Assembly: GCF_000802305.1 (NCBI RefSeq) | Contig: NZ_JTDK01000002.1 | Location: forward strand, 240,426 to 304,425 | Length of the DNA stretch: 64,000 bases | Source: Microbacterium mangrovi | Lineage (GTDB): Bacteria > Actinomycetota > Actinomycetes > Actinomycetales > Microbacteriaceae | Direction of reading: 5' to 3' | Shown here: piece after piece, positions 24,801 to 32,113 of the stretch | How the letters are laid out: each line of letters opens with the position of its first letter | Position numbering within the stretch: position 1 is the first letter of the stretch | The notes under the pieces: model-generated | Database searches by the model: none | What the model saw: only the letters and a program-made list of their open reading frames with translations | Told to the model about the DNA's origin: nothing | Made by a program: the position numbers and the translations under genes

Positions 24801-26567
24801 GAGCCGCCCCCCGTGGGCCCTGAGCCACCCCCCGTGGGCCCTGAGCATGTCGAAGGGCACGAACCCCCGCTCTCCGAGGCCGTGACGTTCGCCGACGCCC
24901 TGGTGGCATCCCGGCGGGCCATCACCGTCACGATCGCCGGCACCCCGCGGTTCGCCGCGATCGAGGATGCCGCACGCCTGCGCGACGCCCTCGGCGTCGC
25001 CCTCCCGGTGGGCCTGCCGACGGCCTTCCTCGAACCGGTGGCCGATCCGCTCGCCGACCTCTTCGCCCGGTACGCGCGCACGCACGGCCCCTTCCGGGCC
25101 CCGCACGCAGCGGCCCGGTTCGGCGTGGGCGTGTCGGTCGCGCGGCTCACCCTGCAGCGGCTCGAGCAGCAGGGCCGCATCACCAGCGGGTTCTTCCTCC
25201 CGGCCGAGACAAGCACCGCCGACGAACGCGAATGGTGCGACACCGCGGCACTCCGGCGCATTCGGCTGCGCTCCCTCGCCGCGATCCGGGGCAGTGTCGA
25301 GCCTGTCGAGCCTGCGGCGTTCGCGCGGTTCCTGCCCAGCTGGCAGCACCTCACCCGGCCGCTCGAGGGCATCGACGGGGTGGTGTCGGTCATCGAGCAG
25401 CTCGCCGGCGTGCCGCTTCCGGCCAGCGCCTGGGAATCGCTGATCCTGCCGAGCCGCGTCAAGGACTACGCGCCGGCGATGCTCGACGAACTCACCGCCA
25501 CCGGCGAGGTCATCTGGTCGGGCCACGGGTCGCTTCCCGGGCGCGACGGCTGGATCGCGCTGCAGCCGGCGGATGCCGCGCCCCTCACCGTCCCCGCCCC
25601 CGAAGACGAGCTCACCCCGGGCTCGCTGGAGGCGACGATCGTGCACCACCTCGCCGGCGGCGGCGCCTACTTCGCGAGCCAGCTGCAGCAGCTCACCGGG
25701 GCCGGCAGCGAACAGGACATCATCGACGCGCTCTGGGCGCTCACGTGGGCCGGCCGCGTGACCAACGACACCCTCGCACCGATCCGCACCCTGCTGGCGG
25801 GCGGATCACAGGCGCACCGCAGCGCGCGTCGCACCCCGCGTGCCCGCCTGTACCGTGGCGCCGCACTCAGTCCGACCAGGTCCGCCCCGGCACGGCCGCC
25901 GAGCCTCGGCGGCCGGTGGGCGCTGCTGCCCGACCCTGAACCCGACGTCTCCGTGCGCGCCACGGCGGCGGCGAGCATGCTGCTCGACCGCTACGGCGTC
26001 GTGACGCGCGGATCCGTGCAGACCGAGGGGATGCCGGGCGGCTTCGCGCAGGCGTATCGCATCCTCGCCGGCTTCGAGGAGGCCGGCCACTGCCGGCGCG
26101 GGTACGTGATCGAGAAGCTCGGGGCCGCCCAGTTCGCGGCATCCAGCACGGTCGATCGCCTGCGCACCTATGCCAACCTGCCCGATCCGCCGCCGCGCGA
26201 AGCGATCACGATGGCGGCGACCGACCCCGCCAACCCGTACGGCGCCGCCCTGCCGTGGCCCGCGCAGCAGGGCGGCCACCGGCCCGGACGCAAGGCGGGG
26301 GGCCTCGTCACCCTCGTCGACGGCGCGCTGGTGCTCTACCTGGAGCGCGGCGGCAAGACGGCGCTCACGTTCACCGCCGACGAGCAGCTGCAGGCGGCGG
26401 CCGCGCACAGCCTGGCGACGACGGCCCGCACGCGGCGCCTCGAGACGATCACGATCGAGCAGGTGAGCGGCGAACCCGTCTTCGGCACCGCGCTCGGGCG
26501 TGCGCTGCGGGATGCCGGATTCGTCGAGTCGCCCCGCGGATTCACCCTGCGCCGCACGATGGGCTGA
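21858..26567 (+). CDS. lhr: ATP-dependent helicase Lhr
   Basis: A 1569-residue superfamily 2 helicase, the expected size of full-length Lhr (about 1500-1550). Motif Q/I APTGSGKT lies at 44-51, DEVH box 180-183, motif III SAT and motif VI QRIGRAGH near residue 432. The winged-helix and Lhr-Core domains follow. The C-terminal extension of about 650 residues carries the tandem winged-helix region typical of the uracil-glycosylase-active Lhr-CTD. GTG 21858 gives the best N-terminus (VGDVLDMFGPATREWF); the upstream frame overlaps the hydrolase. A repeat-derived insertion (PPPVGPEPPPVGPEHVEG, about 982-1001) separates two domains. It is in an operon with the nei-type glycosylase, so a role in DNA repair is well supported. 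Confidence 0.95.
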   Translation: MGDVLDMFGPATREWFRGAFTAPTEAQRGAWTAIGAGKHALVVAPTGSGKTLSAFLWAIDRVFHEKAAAPPPDAASASRRGAPKGTTSILYVSPLKALGVDVERNLRSPLVGIGQQARRLGIRLPELSVGVRSGDTTSSDRRKLVTAPPDILITTPESLYLMLTSRAGETLRDVHTVIIDEVHAVAATKRGAHLAVTLERLDALRRSLVPDAPSAQRIGLSATVRPIDEVASYLGGAAPVEIVAPRAVKTFDMRVVVPIDDLSNPPPAPSTYQSPPAEPAAEDEQGEATWFDQPETTEMTGSVWPHVEEAIVDRVLQNSSTIVFANSRRLAERLTGRLNEIYAERLGVELAEQTVPAAMMAQAGATAGAPPVLAKAHHGSVSKEQRAQVEEELKSGILRCVVATSSLELGIDMGAVDLVIQVEAPPSAASGLQRIGRAGHQVGEVSRAALFPKHRSDVLHTAVVTERMLAGQIEAIRVPQNPLDILAQQTVAAAAVGPVDVEGWFETVRRSAPFRSLPRSAFEATLDLIAGRFPSDEFAELRPRVVWDRDAGVITGRPGAQRIAVTSGGTIPDRGLFGVFAVGEGPGRRVGELDEEMVYESRVSDVFTLGTTSWRIVEITHDRVNVVPAFGQPGKVPFWHGDGLGRPAELGEALGRFSREVASADPAKARDRLAAGGLDEYATGNLLAYLSEQKDATGTLPTDRSLTVERGRDEVGDWRVILHSPYGMPVHAPWALAVNARIRERLGVEGSAVASDDGIIARIPDAEAEPPGAELFVFDADELEQIVTDEVGGSALFASRFRECAARALLMPRLNPGRRSPLWQQRQRAAQLLEVARNHPTFPIILETLREVLQDVYDVPALLRVTRQIADRRIRLIETAPAQPSPYARDLLFGYVGAFMYEGDSPLAERRAAALSVDPALLSELLGKVEMRELLDPDIIAQFEAEAQRLAPDRRARGIEGVADLLRMLGPLDAAEIADRLEPPPVGPEPPPVGPEHVEGHEPPLSEAVTFADALVASRRAITVTIAGTPRFAAIEDAARLRDALGVALPVGLPTAFLEPVADPLADLFARYARTHGPFRAPHAAARFGVGVSVARLTLQRLEQQGRITSGFFLPAETSTADEREWCDTAALRRIRLRSLAAIRGSVEPVEPAAFARFLPSWQHLTRPLEGIDGVVSVIEQLAGVPLPASAWESLILPSRVKDYAPAMLDELTATGEVIWSGHGSLPGRDGWIALQPADAAPLTVPAPEDELTPGSLEATIVHHLAGGGAYFASQLQQLTGAGSEQDIIDALWALTWAGRVTNDTLAPIRTLLAGGSQAHRSARRTPRARLYRGAALSPTRSAPARPPSLGGRWALLPDPEPDVSVRATAAASMLLDRYGVVTRGSVQTEGMPGGFAQAYRILAGFEEAGHCRRGYVIEKLGAAQFAASSTVDRLRTYANLPDPPPREAITMAATDPANPYGAALPWPAQQGGHRPGRKAGGLVTLVDGALVLYLERGGKTALTFTADEQLQAAAAHSLATTARTRRLETITIEQVSGEPVFGTALGRALRDAGFVESPRGFTLRRTMG

Positions 26568-26570
26568 CGC

Positions 26571-27371
26571 GTGCCCGAAGGAGACACCGTCTGGCGCGCG
26601 GCGCAGCGCCTCGACCGTGCTCTGCGCGGCGGGGTGATCACCCGGTTCGAACTGCGCGTCCCGCAGGCGGCGACCGCCGACCTCACCGGGGAGACCGTGC
26701 TGTCGTCGACGGCCCGCGGCAAGCATCTGCTGCTGCGCACGAGCGGCGGCAGCATCCTGCACACGCACCTCAAGATGGAGGGCGAGTGGCTCGTCTTCCG
26801 CCCCGGAGCCCGCTGGCCGAGGCAGGCGTTCCGGGCCAGGGCGGTCGTCGCCACGGCGAAGGCGGAGGCGGTCGGGTTCGACCTCGGCCTCGTCGAGCTG
26901 CTGCCGGGCACTCCGGAGCATCCCGCCGACGCCGCCTCCGCGGTCGGCTACCTCGGCCCCGATCCGCTCAACGACGACCCGTTCGATGCGGCTGCCGCCG
27001 CCGAGGCCCTGCAGCGCGACCCCCGCGCCGTGCACGTCGCCCTGCAAGACCAGCGGACCGTCGCCGGGTTCGGCAACGAGTATGCGAACGAGCTGCTGTT
27101 CCTGCGCGGCCTGCATCCCGAGACCCCGGCGACCGAGGTGGATGCCGCCAAGCTCATCGCCCTCGGCGCGCGCACGATCCGCGCCAACCGCGACCGCCCG
27201 ATCCGTTCGTTCACCGGCGAAACCCGGCACGGCCGCACCGACTGGGTGTACGGCCGCGCCCGTCAACCCTGCCGCCGCTGCGGCACCCTCATCGAGACGG
27301 GGTCGCTGGGCGCCGACCCGACCCGCGAGCGCATCGTGTTCTGGTGCCCCCGCTGCCAACCGGCGCGCTGA
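26571..27371 (+). CDS. nei: Fpg/Nei family DNA glycosylase (endonuclease VIII-like)
   Basis: A 266-residue base-excision repair enzyme. After the GTG start the mature N-terminus is Pro2-Glu3, the catalytic pair that attacks and cleaves at damaged bases. Lys in ARGKHLLLR, the H2TH region (GFGNEYANELLFLRGLHP) and a C-terminal zinc finger CRRC...CPRC follow. It starts three bases after lhr, indicating one transcript. The last 38 bases of the gene (from 27334) and the following 122 bases are duplicated at 28059-28218. It resembles the actinobacterial Nei2 group more than Fpg. Confidence 0.92.
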   Translation: MPEGDTVWRAAQRLDRALRGGVITRFELRVPQAATADLTGETVLSSTARGKHLLLRTSGGSILHTHLKMEGEWLVFRPGARWPRQAFRARAVVATAKAEAVGFDLGLVELLPGTPEHPADAASAVGYLGPDPLNDDPFDAAAAAEALQRDPRAVHVALQDQRTVAGFGNEYANELLFLRGLHPETPATEVDAAKLIALGARTIRANRDRPIRSFTGETRHGRTDWVYGRARQPCRRCGTLIETGSLGADPTRERIVFWCPRCQPAR

Positions 27372-27493
27372 CGCCTTGTTGCACGGTTTTCCCGGTTCAC
27401 CACTCAATTCCGTCGACCGAGCACTCAACGACGCCCTTTCTCCCTCTCCAGGCAGTGGGCCGCGCCTAGCGTCCCTGTCACCGGCATCCGACG
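27334..27493 (+). repeat. Left copy of tandem-duplicated nei tail and leader
   Basis: This 160-base segment, comprising the end of nei and the following leader, recurs without gaps at 28059-28218 with scattered substitutions. The right copy keeps the nei stop region but is detached from the gene. Together with the pair 27892-28058 / 28772-28938 it marks the first unit of a tandem duplication. Confidence 0.9.
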
Positions 27494-27494
27494 C

Positions 27495-27564
27495 CGCGTA
27501 CATCAACATGCAGTACAACAGCGTCTTCACCAACGCATCTGGCAGTTGCCAGATCGGCAACTAG
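27495..27564 (+). pseudogene. C-terminal remnant of a small exported protein
   Basis: Directly after the leader the frame reads A-Y-I-N-M-Q-Y-N-S-V-F-T-N-A-S-G-S-C-Q-I-G-N and stops at TAG 27562-27564. No start or signal peptide remains; the frame is joined to leader sequence. The small membrane-protein gene starts nine bases later with its SD overlapping the stop. This mirrors the order exported protein then membrane protein seen at 28255-29323, so it is probably the end of a deleted exported-protein gene. Confidence 0.5.
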
Positions 27565-27572
27565 GAGGAACC

Positions 27573-27731
27573 ATGAACGGACTGACCGGGTTTCACCCGT
27601 TCGGCGTTGTGGTCATGGTGCTCATCGTCTGCGCCATCATCGCCGCCATCACGCTCGCGATCCGACGAATGATCCGTCGGCGGCGTGCGGCACGCGCGGC
27701 TGACGCAAACACGTCATCGACCTATTTGTGA
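27573..27731 (+). CDS. Small single-pass membrane protein
   Basis: A 52-residue protein with one strong TM helix (VVVMVLIVCAIIAAITLAI, about 12-30) followed by RRMIRRRRAARAA, so the C-terminus is cytoplasmic. AGGAGGAA at 27563-27570 gives an excellent SD before ATG 27573. Its stop codon abuts the first bases of the IS481 remnant, so the natural tail may be cut off. Function unknown; the context (behind an exported-protein remnant) would fit an immunity or chaperone role. Confidence 0.6.
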   Translation: MNGLTGFHPFGVVVMVLIVCAIIAAITLAIRRMIRRRRAARAADANTSSTYL

Positions 27732-27891
27732 TGTCCAGGGATGTTGTTGTGTGAATCGCGGTTGAGCTGCTGATTGGCGAAGCCTCCTGTTGTGAAGTGG
27801 AGCTGTCTAGGAACCGCTTCACAAACACAGGAGGCCTTCGTGTCCCACGCTAACGCTGCTCTGACCCCGCGCGCCTGTCTGCGGCTGGCGC
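27732..27891 (+). mobile_element. 5' fragment of an IS481-like element
   Basis: The fragment opens with TGTCCAGGGATG, like IS481-family ends. It contains the near-perfect arms TGTGAAGTGG (27791-27800) and CCGCTTCACA (27814-27823), then an SD and GTG at 27840. The encoded start SHANAALTPRACLRLAR matches the N-terminus of IS481-type transposases. It is cut after about 17 codons, where sequence of the exported-protein gene begins. No right end or catalytic DDE region is present. Confidence 0.6.
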
Positions 27892-28025
27892 GGAAGAGCA
27901 TCGGCTGCGCAGGGCCCGGTGGAGAAGTCACTGGCACAGTCCAGTGGGGCAGCGTCCTGGCGTACGAGCAGATCCAGGTCAAGTCCGAGTCATACCAGAT
28001 CGGCTCAGCAGGCATGTTCCAGTAG
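27840..28025 (+). pseudogene. In-frame chimera: transposase start fused to exported-protein tail
   Basis: GTG 27840, with GGAGG at 27830-27834, opens a 61-residue frame. The first 17 or so residues are an IS481-type transposase start. From KSIGCAGPGG onward it is the C-terminal 44 residues of the protein at 28255-28905 with one substitution (SYQIG for SYLIG). The junction is at about 27891. It lacks a signal peptide and the transposase core. It is probably non-functional, yet the frame and SD are intact. Confidence 0.65.
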
Positions 28026-28058
28026 GGGGACGATGGACTGTGGGGGCATTGCGTCCTC
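27892..28058 (+). repeat. Left copy of the exported-protein 3' end
   Basis: This 167-base segment matches 28772-28938 without gaps. It covers the 3' end of the exported-protein gene and the start of the next gene. It ends exactly where the second nei-tail copy begins (28058/28059), which is the duplication junction. Confidence 0.9.
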
Positions 28059-28218
28059 TCGTGTTCTGGTGCCCCCGCTGCCAGCCGGCGCGCTGACGCC
28101 TTGTTGCACGGTTTTCCCGGTTCACTACTCAATTCAGTCGATCGGGCACTCAACGACGCCCCTTTTCCCTCTCCAAGCAGTGGGCCGCGCCTAGCGTCCC
28201 TGTCACCGGCATCCGACG
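28059..28218 (+). repeat. Right copy of nei tail and leader
   Basis: A gapless copy of 27334-27493. It carries the last codons and stop of nei, followed by the leader that precedes the intact exported-protein gene, whose SD AAAGGAG lies about 25 bases further on. The copy can supply the promoter of that gene if one exists in the leader. Confidence 0.9.
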
Positions 28219-28254
28219 ACGCTGCCGGCTTCGAAGGGCAAAGGAGTTCCCACC

Positions 28255-28905
28255 ATGAAGAAGAAGCTCGCTTCCACGATGGTCGCTTTCGCGGTCGCCA
28301 CGGTCGCATTCGCGGTGCCTGCCGCGGCCCAAGGGTCACGCACTGATCCCGACTCACCGACTGTCGGCGATCACACCTTGACCCTGACCGATGGGGAGCA
28401 ACGGGAACTCAATGTGCTCGATCCTGTCAACCTGACCGAGCCGTTCGAGCTCGCGCAGCCGGACGGCCGCATCAAGAAGGTGTCCGCAACTTCCGTCGAC
28501 GGCGTTCAGATCGAGTCGGGCGGCAACGCGTCGAAGTTCGCGGCCGGCGGGGCTGCACCCCTGGCATCGACATGGCACACCTGGGCAGCGCCGGGCGACG
28601 GCAACTGGCACACATCCGTCAACGGCAAGGCTATCGGCGGGAGTAGCTCCGCCTACCAGGCAGGCTACAAAGTCACCATCGACACAAACGCCCTGTCGGG
28701 CGCCTGCGTCAAAGTCAAGGGATTCAAGCAGCTCACGACCCCCGCAGGGAAGAAGTACTACGACTCGTTCTGGAAGAGCATCGGCTGCGCAGGGCCCGGT
28801 GGAGAAGTCACTGGCACAGTCCAGTGGGGCAGCGTCCTGGCGTACGAACAGATCCAGGTGAAGTCCGAGTCATACCTGATCGGCTCGGCAGGCATGTTCC
28901 AGTAG
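28255..28905 (+). CDS. Secreted protein of unknown family
   Basis: A 216-residue protein with a classical signal peptide (KKK n-region, hydrophobic core to VPAAA, cleavage before QG at about residue 25). The mature part is about 190 residues, rich in Gly, Ser and Thr. It has two Cys (SGACVKV and SIGCAGPG) that may form a disulfide, and repeated Trp in TWHTWAAPGDGNWH. AAAGGAG precedes ATG 28255. I do not recognise the family. It is followed eight bases later by a membrane-protein gene, and its 3' end is duplicated at 27892-28058. A secreted effector with its own partner is conceivable but unproven. Confidence 0.8.
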   Translation: MKKKLASTMVAFAVATVAFAVPAAAQGSRTDPDSPTVGDHTLTLTDGEQRELNVLDPVNLTEPFELAQPDGRIKKVSATSVDGVQIESGGNASKFAAGGAAPLASTWHTWAAPGDGNWHTSVNGKAIGGSSSAYQAGYKVTIDTNALSGACVKVKGFKQLTTPAGKKYYDSFWKSIGCAGPGGEVTGTVQWGSVLAYEQIQVKSESYLIGSAGMFQ

Positions 28906-28912
28906 GAGGACG

Positions 28913-29323
28913 ATGGGCTGTGGGGACCGTGCGTCCTCACAGTCCTTCGTCCAAGTGAAGGGCGCGACGGTGCGACGAAGAATACCGACGATCCTGCTCA
29001 CGGTGCTCGTGGTCTGCGGGTTCTTGGCGCTGTGGCTGTCGGCGTTCACCGAGAACGAGTTCTGGATCGGCGTGATCGTCTGGAGCGTGTGGGGACTGCT
29101 GGCGATCGGCCTGGTCGCCGGCATCCTCCGCCGATCCCGGTCGGGCCGCCGGCCCGAACGGCCGCAAGACCCGGCATCCTTCGATCCGGTCCAGGCCGCT
29201 TACCAGGGCCGCACCACGCCCACCTTCCCGGACTCCGCCGACTCGACCTCGCAGATCGTGGACCCGCCACCGCCCGATCCGCTGGTGCTGCCAGACGACG
29301 CGAAGCGCCTCGACCGTCCCTGA
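28913..29323 (+). CDS. Two-TM membrane protein downstream of the exported protein
   Basis: A 136-residue protein with two TM helices (ILLTVLVVCGFLALWL and IGVIVWSVWGLLAIGLVAGIL), then a cytoplasmic Arg-rich stretch and a Pro/Asp-rich disordered tail. ATG 28913 follows AGGAGG closely; GTG 28970 would start just before the first helix (RRRIPTILL) and is equally plausible. It is coupled to the secreted protein gene by an eight-base gap. Its first 26 bases are present in the left duplicate. Function unknown. Confidence 0.65.
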   Translation: MGCGDRASSQSFVQVKGATVRRRIPTILLTVLVVCGFLALWLSAFTENEFWIGVIVWSVWGLLAIGLVAGILRRSRSGRRPERPQDPASFDPVQAAYQGRTTPTFPDSADSTSQIVDPPPPDPLVLPDDAKRLDRP

Positions 29324-29418
29324 CCCGCCGAATTTCGGAGAATCGGGCCGGATTCGGACGACATCCCGCGAATCCTCCGAAATGGGCGCGATACTCCGAA
29401 AACGGCGCCATAACTGTA

Positions 29419-29439
29419 CCGGACAGACTCCTTGTCCGG
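29419..29439. promoter_or_regulatory. CCGGACA dyad upstream of the FAD oxidase gene
   Basis: CCGGACA (29419-29425) and TGTCCGG (29433-29439) form a perfect dyad with a seven-base centre, 95 bases before the GTG of the oxidase. A TAACTG box just upstream (29411-29416) could be a -10. It is a candidate operator. Around it, 29324-29533 holds no gene. Confidence 0.4.
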
Positions 29440-29533
29440 ACGACCGCGCAATCCGGGACACCCGCCCCTTCCCCGCACGCACGGGCCCGACCAGGATGGG
29501 AGCATCCCTGAATTGCATCGGAGCTGATTCCCC

Positions 29534-30964
29534 GTGGGCACCACCGTCTTCGAACGACGCCAACCTGCCGCATCCGTCATCGACGAGTCGCTGGCGACCA
29601 CCGCGCACTCGGTCTTCTGGATCGACGACCTTCCCGCGAACCTGCGGCCCGACCGCCCCACGCTGACCGGTTCCTACCGGGCCGACCTCGTCGTCGTCGG
29701 CGCGGGATACACCGGCCTGTGGACCGCGCTGCTCGAGAAGCAGCGCAACCCCGGCGCGAAGGTGATCGTCGTGGAGGCGCAACGGGTCGGCTGGGCGGCA
29801 TCCGGACGCAACGGCGGCTTCTGCGAGGCCAGCCTGACCCACGGCCACGAGAACGGCATGGCCCGCTGGCCCAAGGAGATGGAGCTCCTGAACCGTCTGG
29901 GGCAGCAGAACCTCGACGAGATCCAGGCCGCCGAGGCCGAGTACGGCATGGACTTCCAGTTCGAGCGCACCGGGCAGCTCGCCCCCGCCGTCGAGGAGCA
30001 CCAGGTCGAGTGGCTCAAGGAGTGGGCCGCCGAGGGCGAAGACGGCGTCGTGTACCTCGATCAGGACGAGGTGCAGGCATCCGTCCACTCGCCGACCTAC
30101 CTCGCGGGCGTGTGGGAGAAGGATGCCTGCGGGATGGTGCATCCGGCACGCCTCGCGGCCGAGCTCGCCCGGGTCATCGAAGAGGACGGGGTCGAGATCT
30201 TCGAGCGCTCGCACGTCACCGGGCTCGACACCAGCGGCTCGGGGGTCACCGTGCACACGGCGGCCGGCTCGGTCGCCGCCGACCGGGCAGTGCTGGCGAC
30301 CAACGTGTTCCCGTCGCTCATCAAGCGCAACCGGCTCATGACCGTGCCGGTCTACGACTACGTGCTGATGACCGAGCCGCTGACCGACGAGCAGCTGGCC
30401 TCCATCGGCTGGGCCGACCGCCAGGGCATCGGCGACATGGCCAACCAGTTCCACTACTACCGGATCACCAAGGACAACCGCATCCTCTTCGGCGGCTACG
30501 ACGCGATCTACCACTACGGCCGCAAGGTGAAGCCCGAGTACGAGAACCGTCCCGAGACGTGGCGCAAGCTCGCGAGCCACTTCTTCACCACGTTCCCGCA
30601 GCTGGAGGGCCTGAAGTTCACCCACCAGTGGGCCGGTGCGATCGACTCGTCGACGCAGTTCACGGCGTTCTTCGGCACGGCGCGCGACCGCCGCATCGCC
30701 TACACCGCCGGCTTCACCGGCCTCGGGGTGGGATCCACCCGCTTCGCCGGCAACGTCATGCTCGACCTCCTCGACGGGGTCGAGAACGAGCGCACCACCC
30801 TCGAGATGGTGCGCAAGCGCCCGATGCCGTTCCCCCCGGAGCCCGCCGCGGCCGCCGCGGTCAACGTGGTGCGCTGGTCGCTCGACCGCGCCGACCACAA
30901 CAAGGGCAAGCGCAACGTGCTGCTGAAGACGCTGGACGCCCTCGGCCTCGGGTTCGACTCGTGA
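29534..30964 (+). CDS. FAD-dependent amine/amino acid oxidase (DAO family, PuuB-like)
   Basis: A 476-residue flavoprotein. The dinucleotide-binding motif VVGAGYTGLWTAL lies at about 55-67, followed by the E of VVEAQRVGWAASGRNGG typical of gamma-glutamylputrescine and glycine-oxidase type DAO proteins. The C-terminal FAD contact TGLGVGSTRFAGNVMLDLL is intact. It probably oxidises a secondary amine or amino acid to the imine with H2O2 release. GTG 29534 is used; GGAG is ten bases upstream. The cupin gene overlaps its stop by four bases. Near an NCS1 permease, an aminotransferase and MmsA, it fits amine catabolism. Confidence 0.88.
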   Translation: MGTTVFERRQPAASVIDESLATTAHSVFWIDDLPANLRPDRPTLTGSYRADLVVVGAGYTGLWTALLEKQRNPGAKVIVVEAQRVGWAASGRNGGFCEASLTHGHENGMARWPKEMELLNRLGQQNLDEIQAAEAEYGMDFQFERTGQLAPAVEEHQVEWLKEWAAEGEDGVVYLDQDEVQASVHSPTYLAGVWEKDACGMVHPARLAAELARVIEEDGVEIFERSHVTGLDTSGSGVTVHTAAGSVAADRAVLATNVFPSLIKRNRLMTVPVYDYVLMTEPLTDEQLASIGWADRQGIGDMANQFHYYRITKDNRILFGGYDAIYHYGRKVKPEYENRPETWRKLASHFFTTFPQLEGLKFTHQWAGAIDSSTQFTAFFGTARDRRIAYTAGFTGLGVGSTRFAGNVMLDLLDGVENERTTLEMVRKRPMPFPPEPAAAAAVNVVRWSLDRADHNKGKRNVLLKTLDALGLGFDS

Positions 30965-31302
30965 ACGGCGCCGAACTCGTCGCCGCGCTCGGGCTGGAGC
31001 TCAAGTACGAGCCGGTCCCGGCCGACCAGGTCGTCGCGGGCGCCCCGCAGACCGGGTATGCGACCGTCGACGCGTCGGATGCCGGCGAGATCGGCGTGTG
31101 GGAGATGACCGTCGGCGCGATGCGCGACACCGAGGTCAGCGAGGTGTTCGTGGTGCTCGCCGGGTCGGCGACGGTCGAGTTCGTCGACCCGCCGCATCCC
31201 CCGCTCCAGCTCGTCCCGGGTTCGGTCGTCAAGCTGGATGCCGGCATGCAGACCGTGTGGACCGTGCACGAGCCCCTGCGCAAGATCTTCATCGAACGCT
31301 GA
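30961..31302 (+). CDS. Small cupin-domain protein
   Basis: A 113-residue protein starting at GTG 30961, overlapping the oxidase stop (GTGA). It is a single cupin barrel of the cupin_3/DUF861 type: GEIGVWEMTVGAMRDTEVSEVFVVLAGSATVEF and LVPGSVVKLDAGMQTVWTVHEPLRKIFI. Proteins of this type often accompany PuuB-like oxidases and aldehyde dehydrogenases. The likely roles are small-molecule binding or aldehyde/imine handling. Translational coupling implies joint work with the oxidase. Confidence 0.8.
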   Translation: MNGAELVAALGLELKYEPVPADQVVAGAPQTGYATVDASDAGEIGVWEMTVGAMRDTEVSEVFVVLAGSATVEFVDPPHPPLQLVPGSVVKLDAGMQTVWTVHEPLRKIFIER

Positions 31303-31367
31303 ACCCGGGTCCCCGCGTCCCCGCGCTGGGGCCCCGCGGAACTACGGCGCGAAGACTCCGCAGGGTG

Positions 31368-32087
31368 TCAGCGCGAGGGGAAGCCGGTCACCCGCTTGGG
31401 GCGCGGCGGGGCGTAGGTGCGCACCTTCGAGGTCGACAGCCCCAGGTTCACCAGGCCCTCCGCCACGGCCACCGCGGCCTGCACCCCGTCGACGACGGGG
31501 ACGCCGCAGCGCTCCACGACGCGATCCTTCAGCTCCGCCATGCCGCCGCAGCCGAGCACGATGACCTCGGCACGGTCGACGTCGACGGCCAGCTGCGCCT
31601 CGGCGACGATCGCCTCGATGGCGCGCTCGGGCTCGGATTCGAGTTCGAGCACACTCATGCCCGACGACCGCACCGACGCGCACCGGTCGTGCAGCCCGGC
31701 CAGGATCAGGCGGTCCTCGATGAGCGGCACCGCCCGATCGAGGGTGGTCACCACCGAATACGACCGGCCGAGGTACATCGCGGTGGATGCCGCGGCCTCG
31801 GTGATGTCGACCACCGGAACGGTGAGCAGCTCCTGGAGCCCTTCGCGCCCGTGTTCGCCGTAGCCGGCCTGGATGACCGCGTCGTACTGGCCGTCGTAAC
31901 GCACGACGGCATCCATCACGGCGATCGCGGCGAGGTAGCTCTCGAAGTTGCCCTCGCAGGACTCGGCGCCGAAGGCCGGCGTGATCGGGACGATCTCGGT
32001 GCCCGCGGAGGCGACGGCCCGCGCCGCCTCCGCGATGCCCTCGGTCATCGTCTCGGTGGTGTTCACATTCGCGACGAGAATGCGCAT
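31368..32087 (-). CDS. Asp/Glu/hydantoin racemase family protein
   Basis: A 239-residue two-domain racemase-fold protein. It begins ILVANVNTTETMTEGIAEAA, and the two catalytic cysteines are visible in ESCEGNFES and GCGGMAEL, as in hydantoin racemase. AAGGAG precedes ATG 32087. It lies 26 bases after the NCS1 permease on the same strand, a pairing known from hydantoin and allantoin utilisation. Racemisation of 5-substituted hydantoins is the most likely activity; a maleate isomerase-like role cannot be excluded. Confidence 0.87.
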   Translation of the reverse strand: MRILVANVNTTETMTEGIAEAARAVASAGTEIVPITPAFGAESCEGNFESYLAAIAVMDAVVRYDGQYDAVIQAGYGEHGREGLQELLTVPVVDITEAAASTAMYLGRSYSVVTTLDRAVPLIEDRLILAGLHDRCASVRSSGMSVLELESEPERAIEAIVAEAQLAVDVDRAEVIVLGCGGMAELKDRVVERCGVPVVDGVQAAVAVAEGLVNLGLSTSKVRTYAPPRPKRVTGFPSR

Positions 32088-32113
32088 GTCTGCTCCTTCA
32101 GGATGTCGGGCGC

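Noticed and set aside
21024..25649. A 1541-codon open frame antisense to lhr
   Set aside because: It is an artefact of high-GC codon bias: low-complexity Arg/Gly/Ala/His composition, no SD, no domain, and it lies opposite a well-conserved helicase.
26986..27564. A 192-codon frame through the nei tail ending at 27564
   Set aside because: It overlaps nei in another frame; only its last 22 codons after the leader look like real coding sequence, and these are listed as a remnant.
27732..27891. An intact insertion sequence
   Set aside because: Only the left end and about 17 transposase codons remain; no catalytic region or right end.
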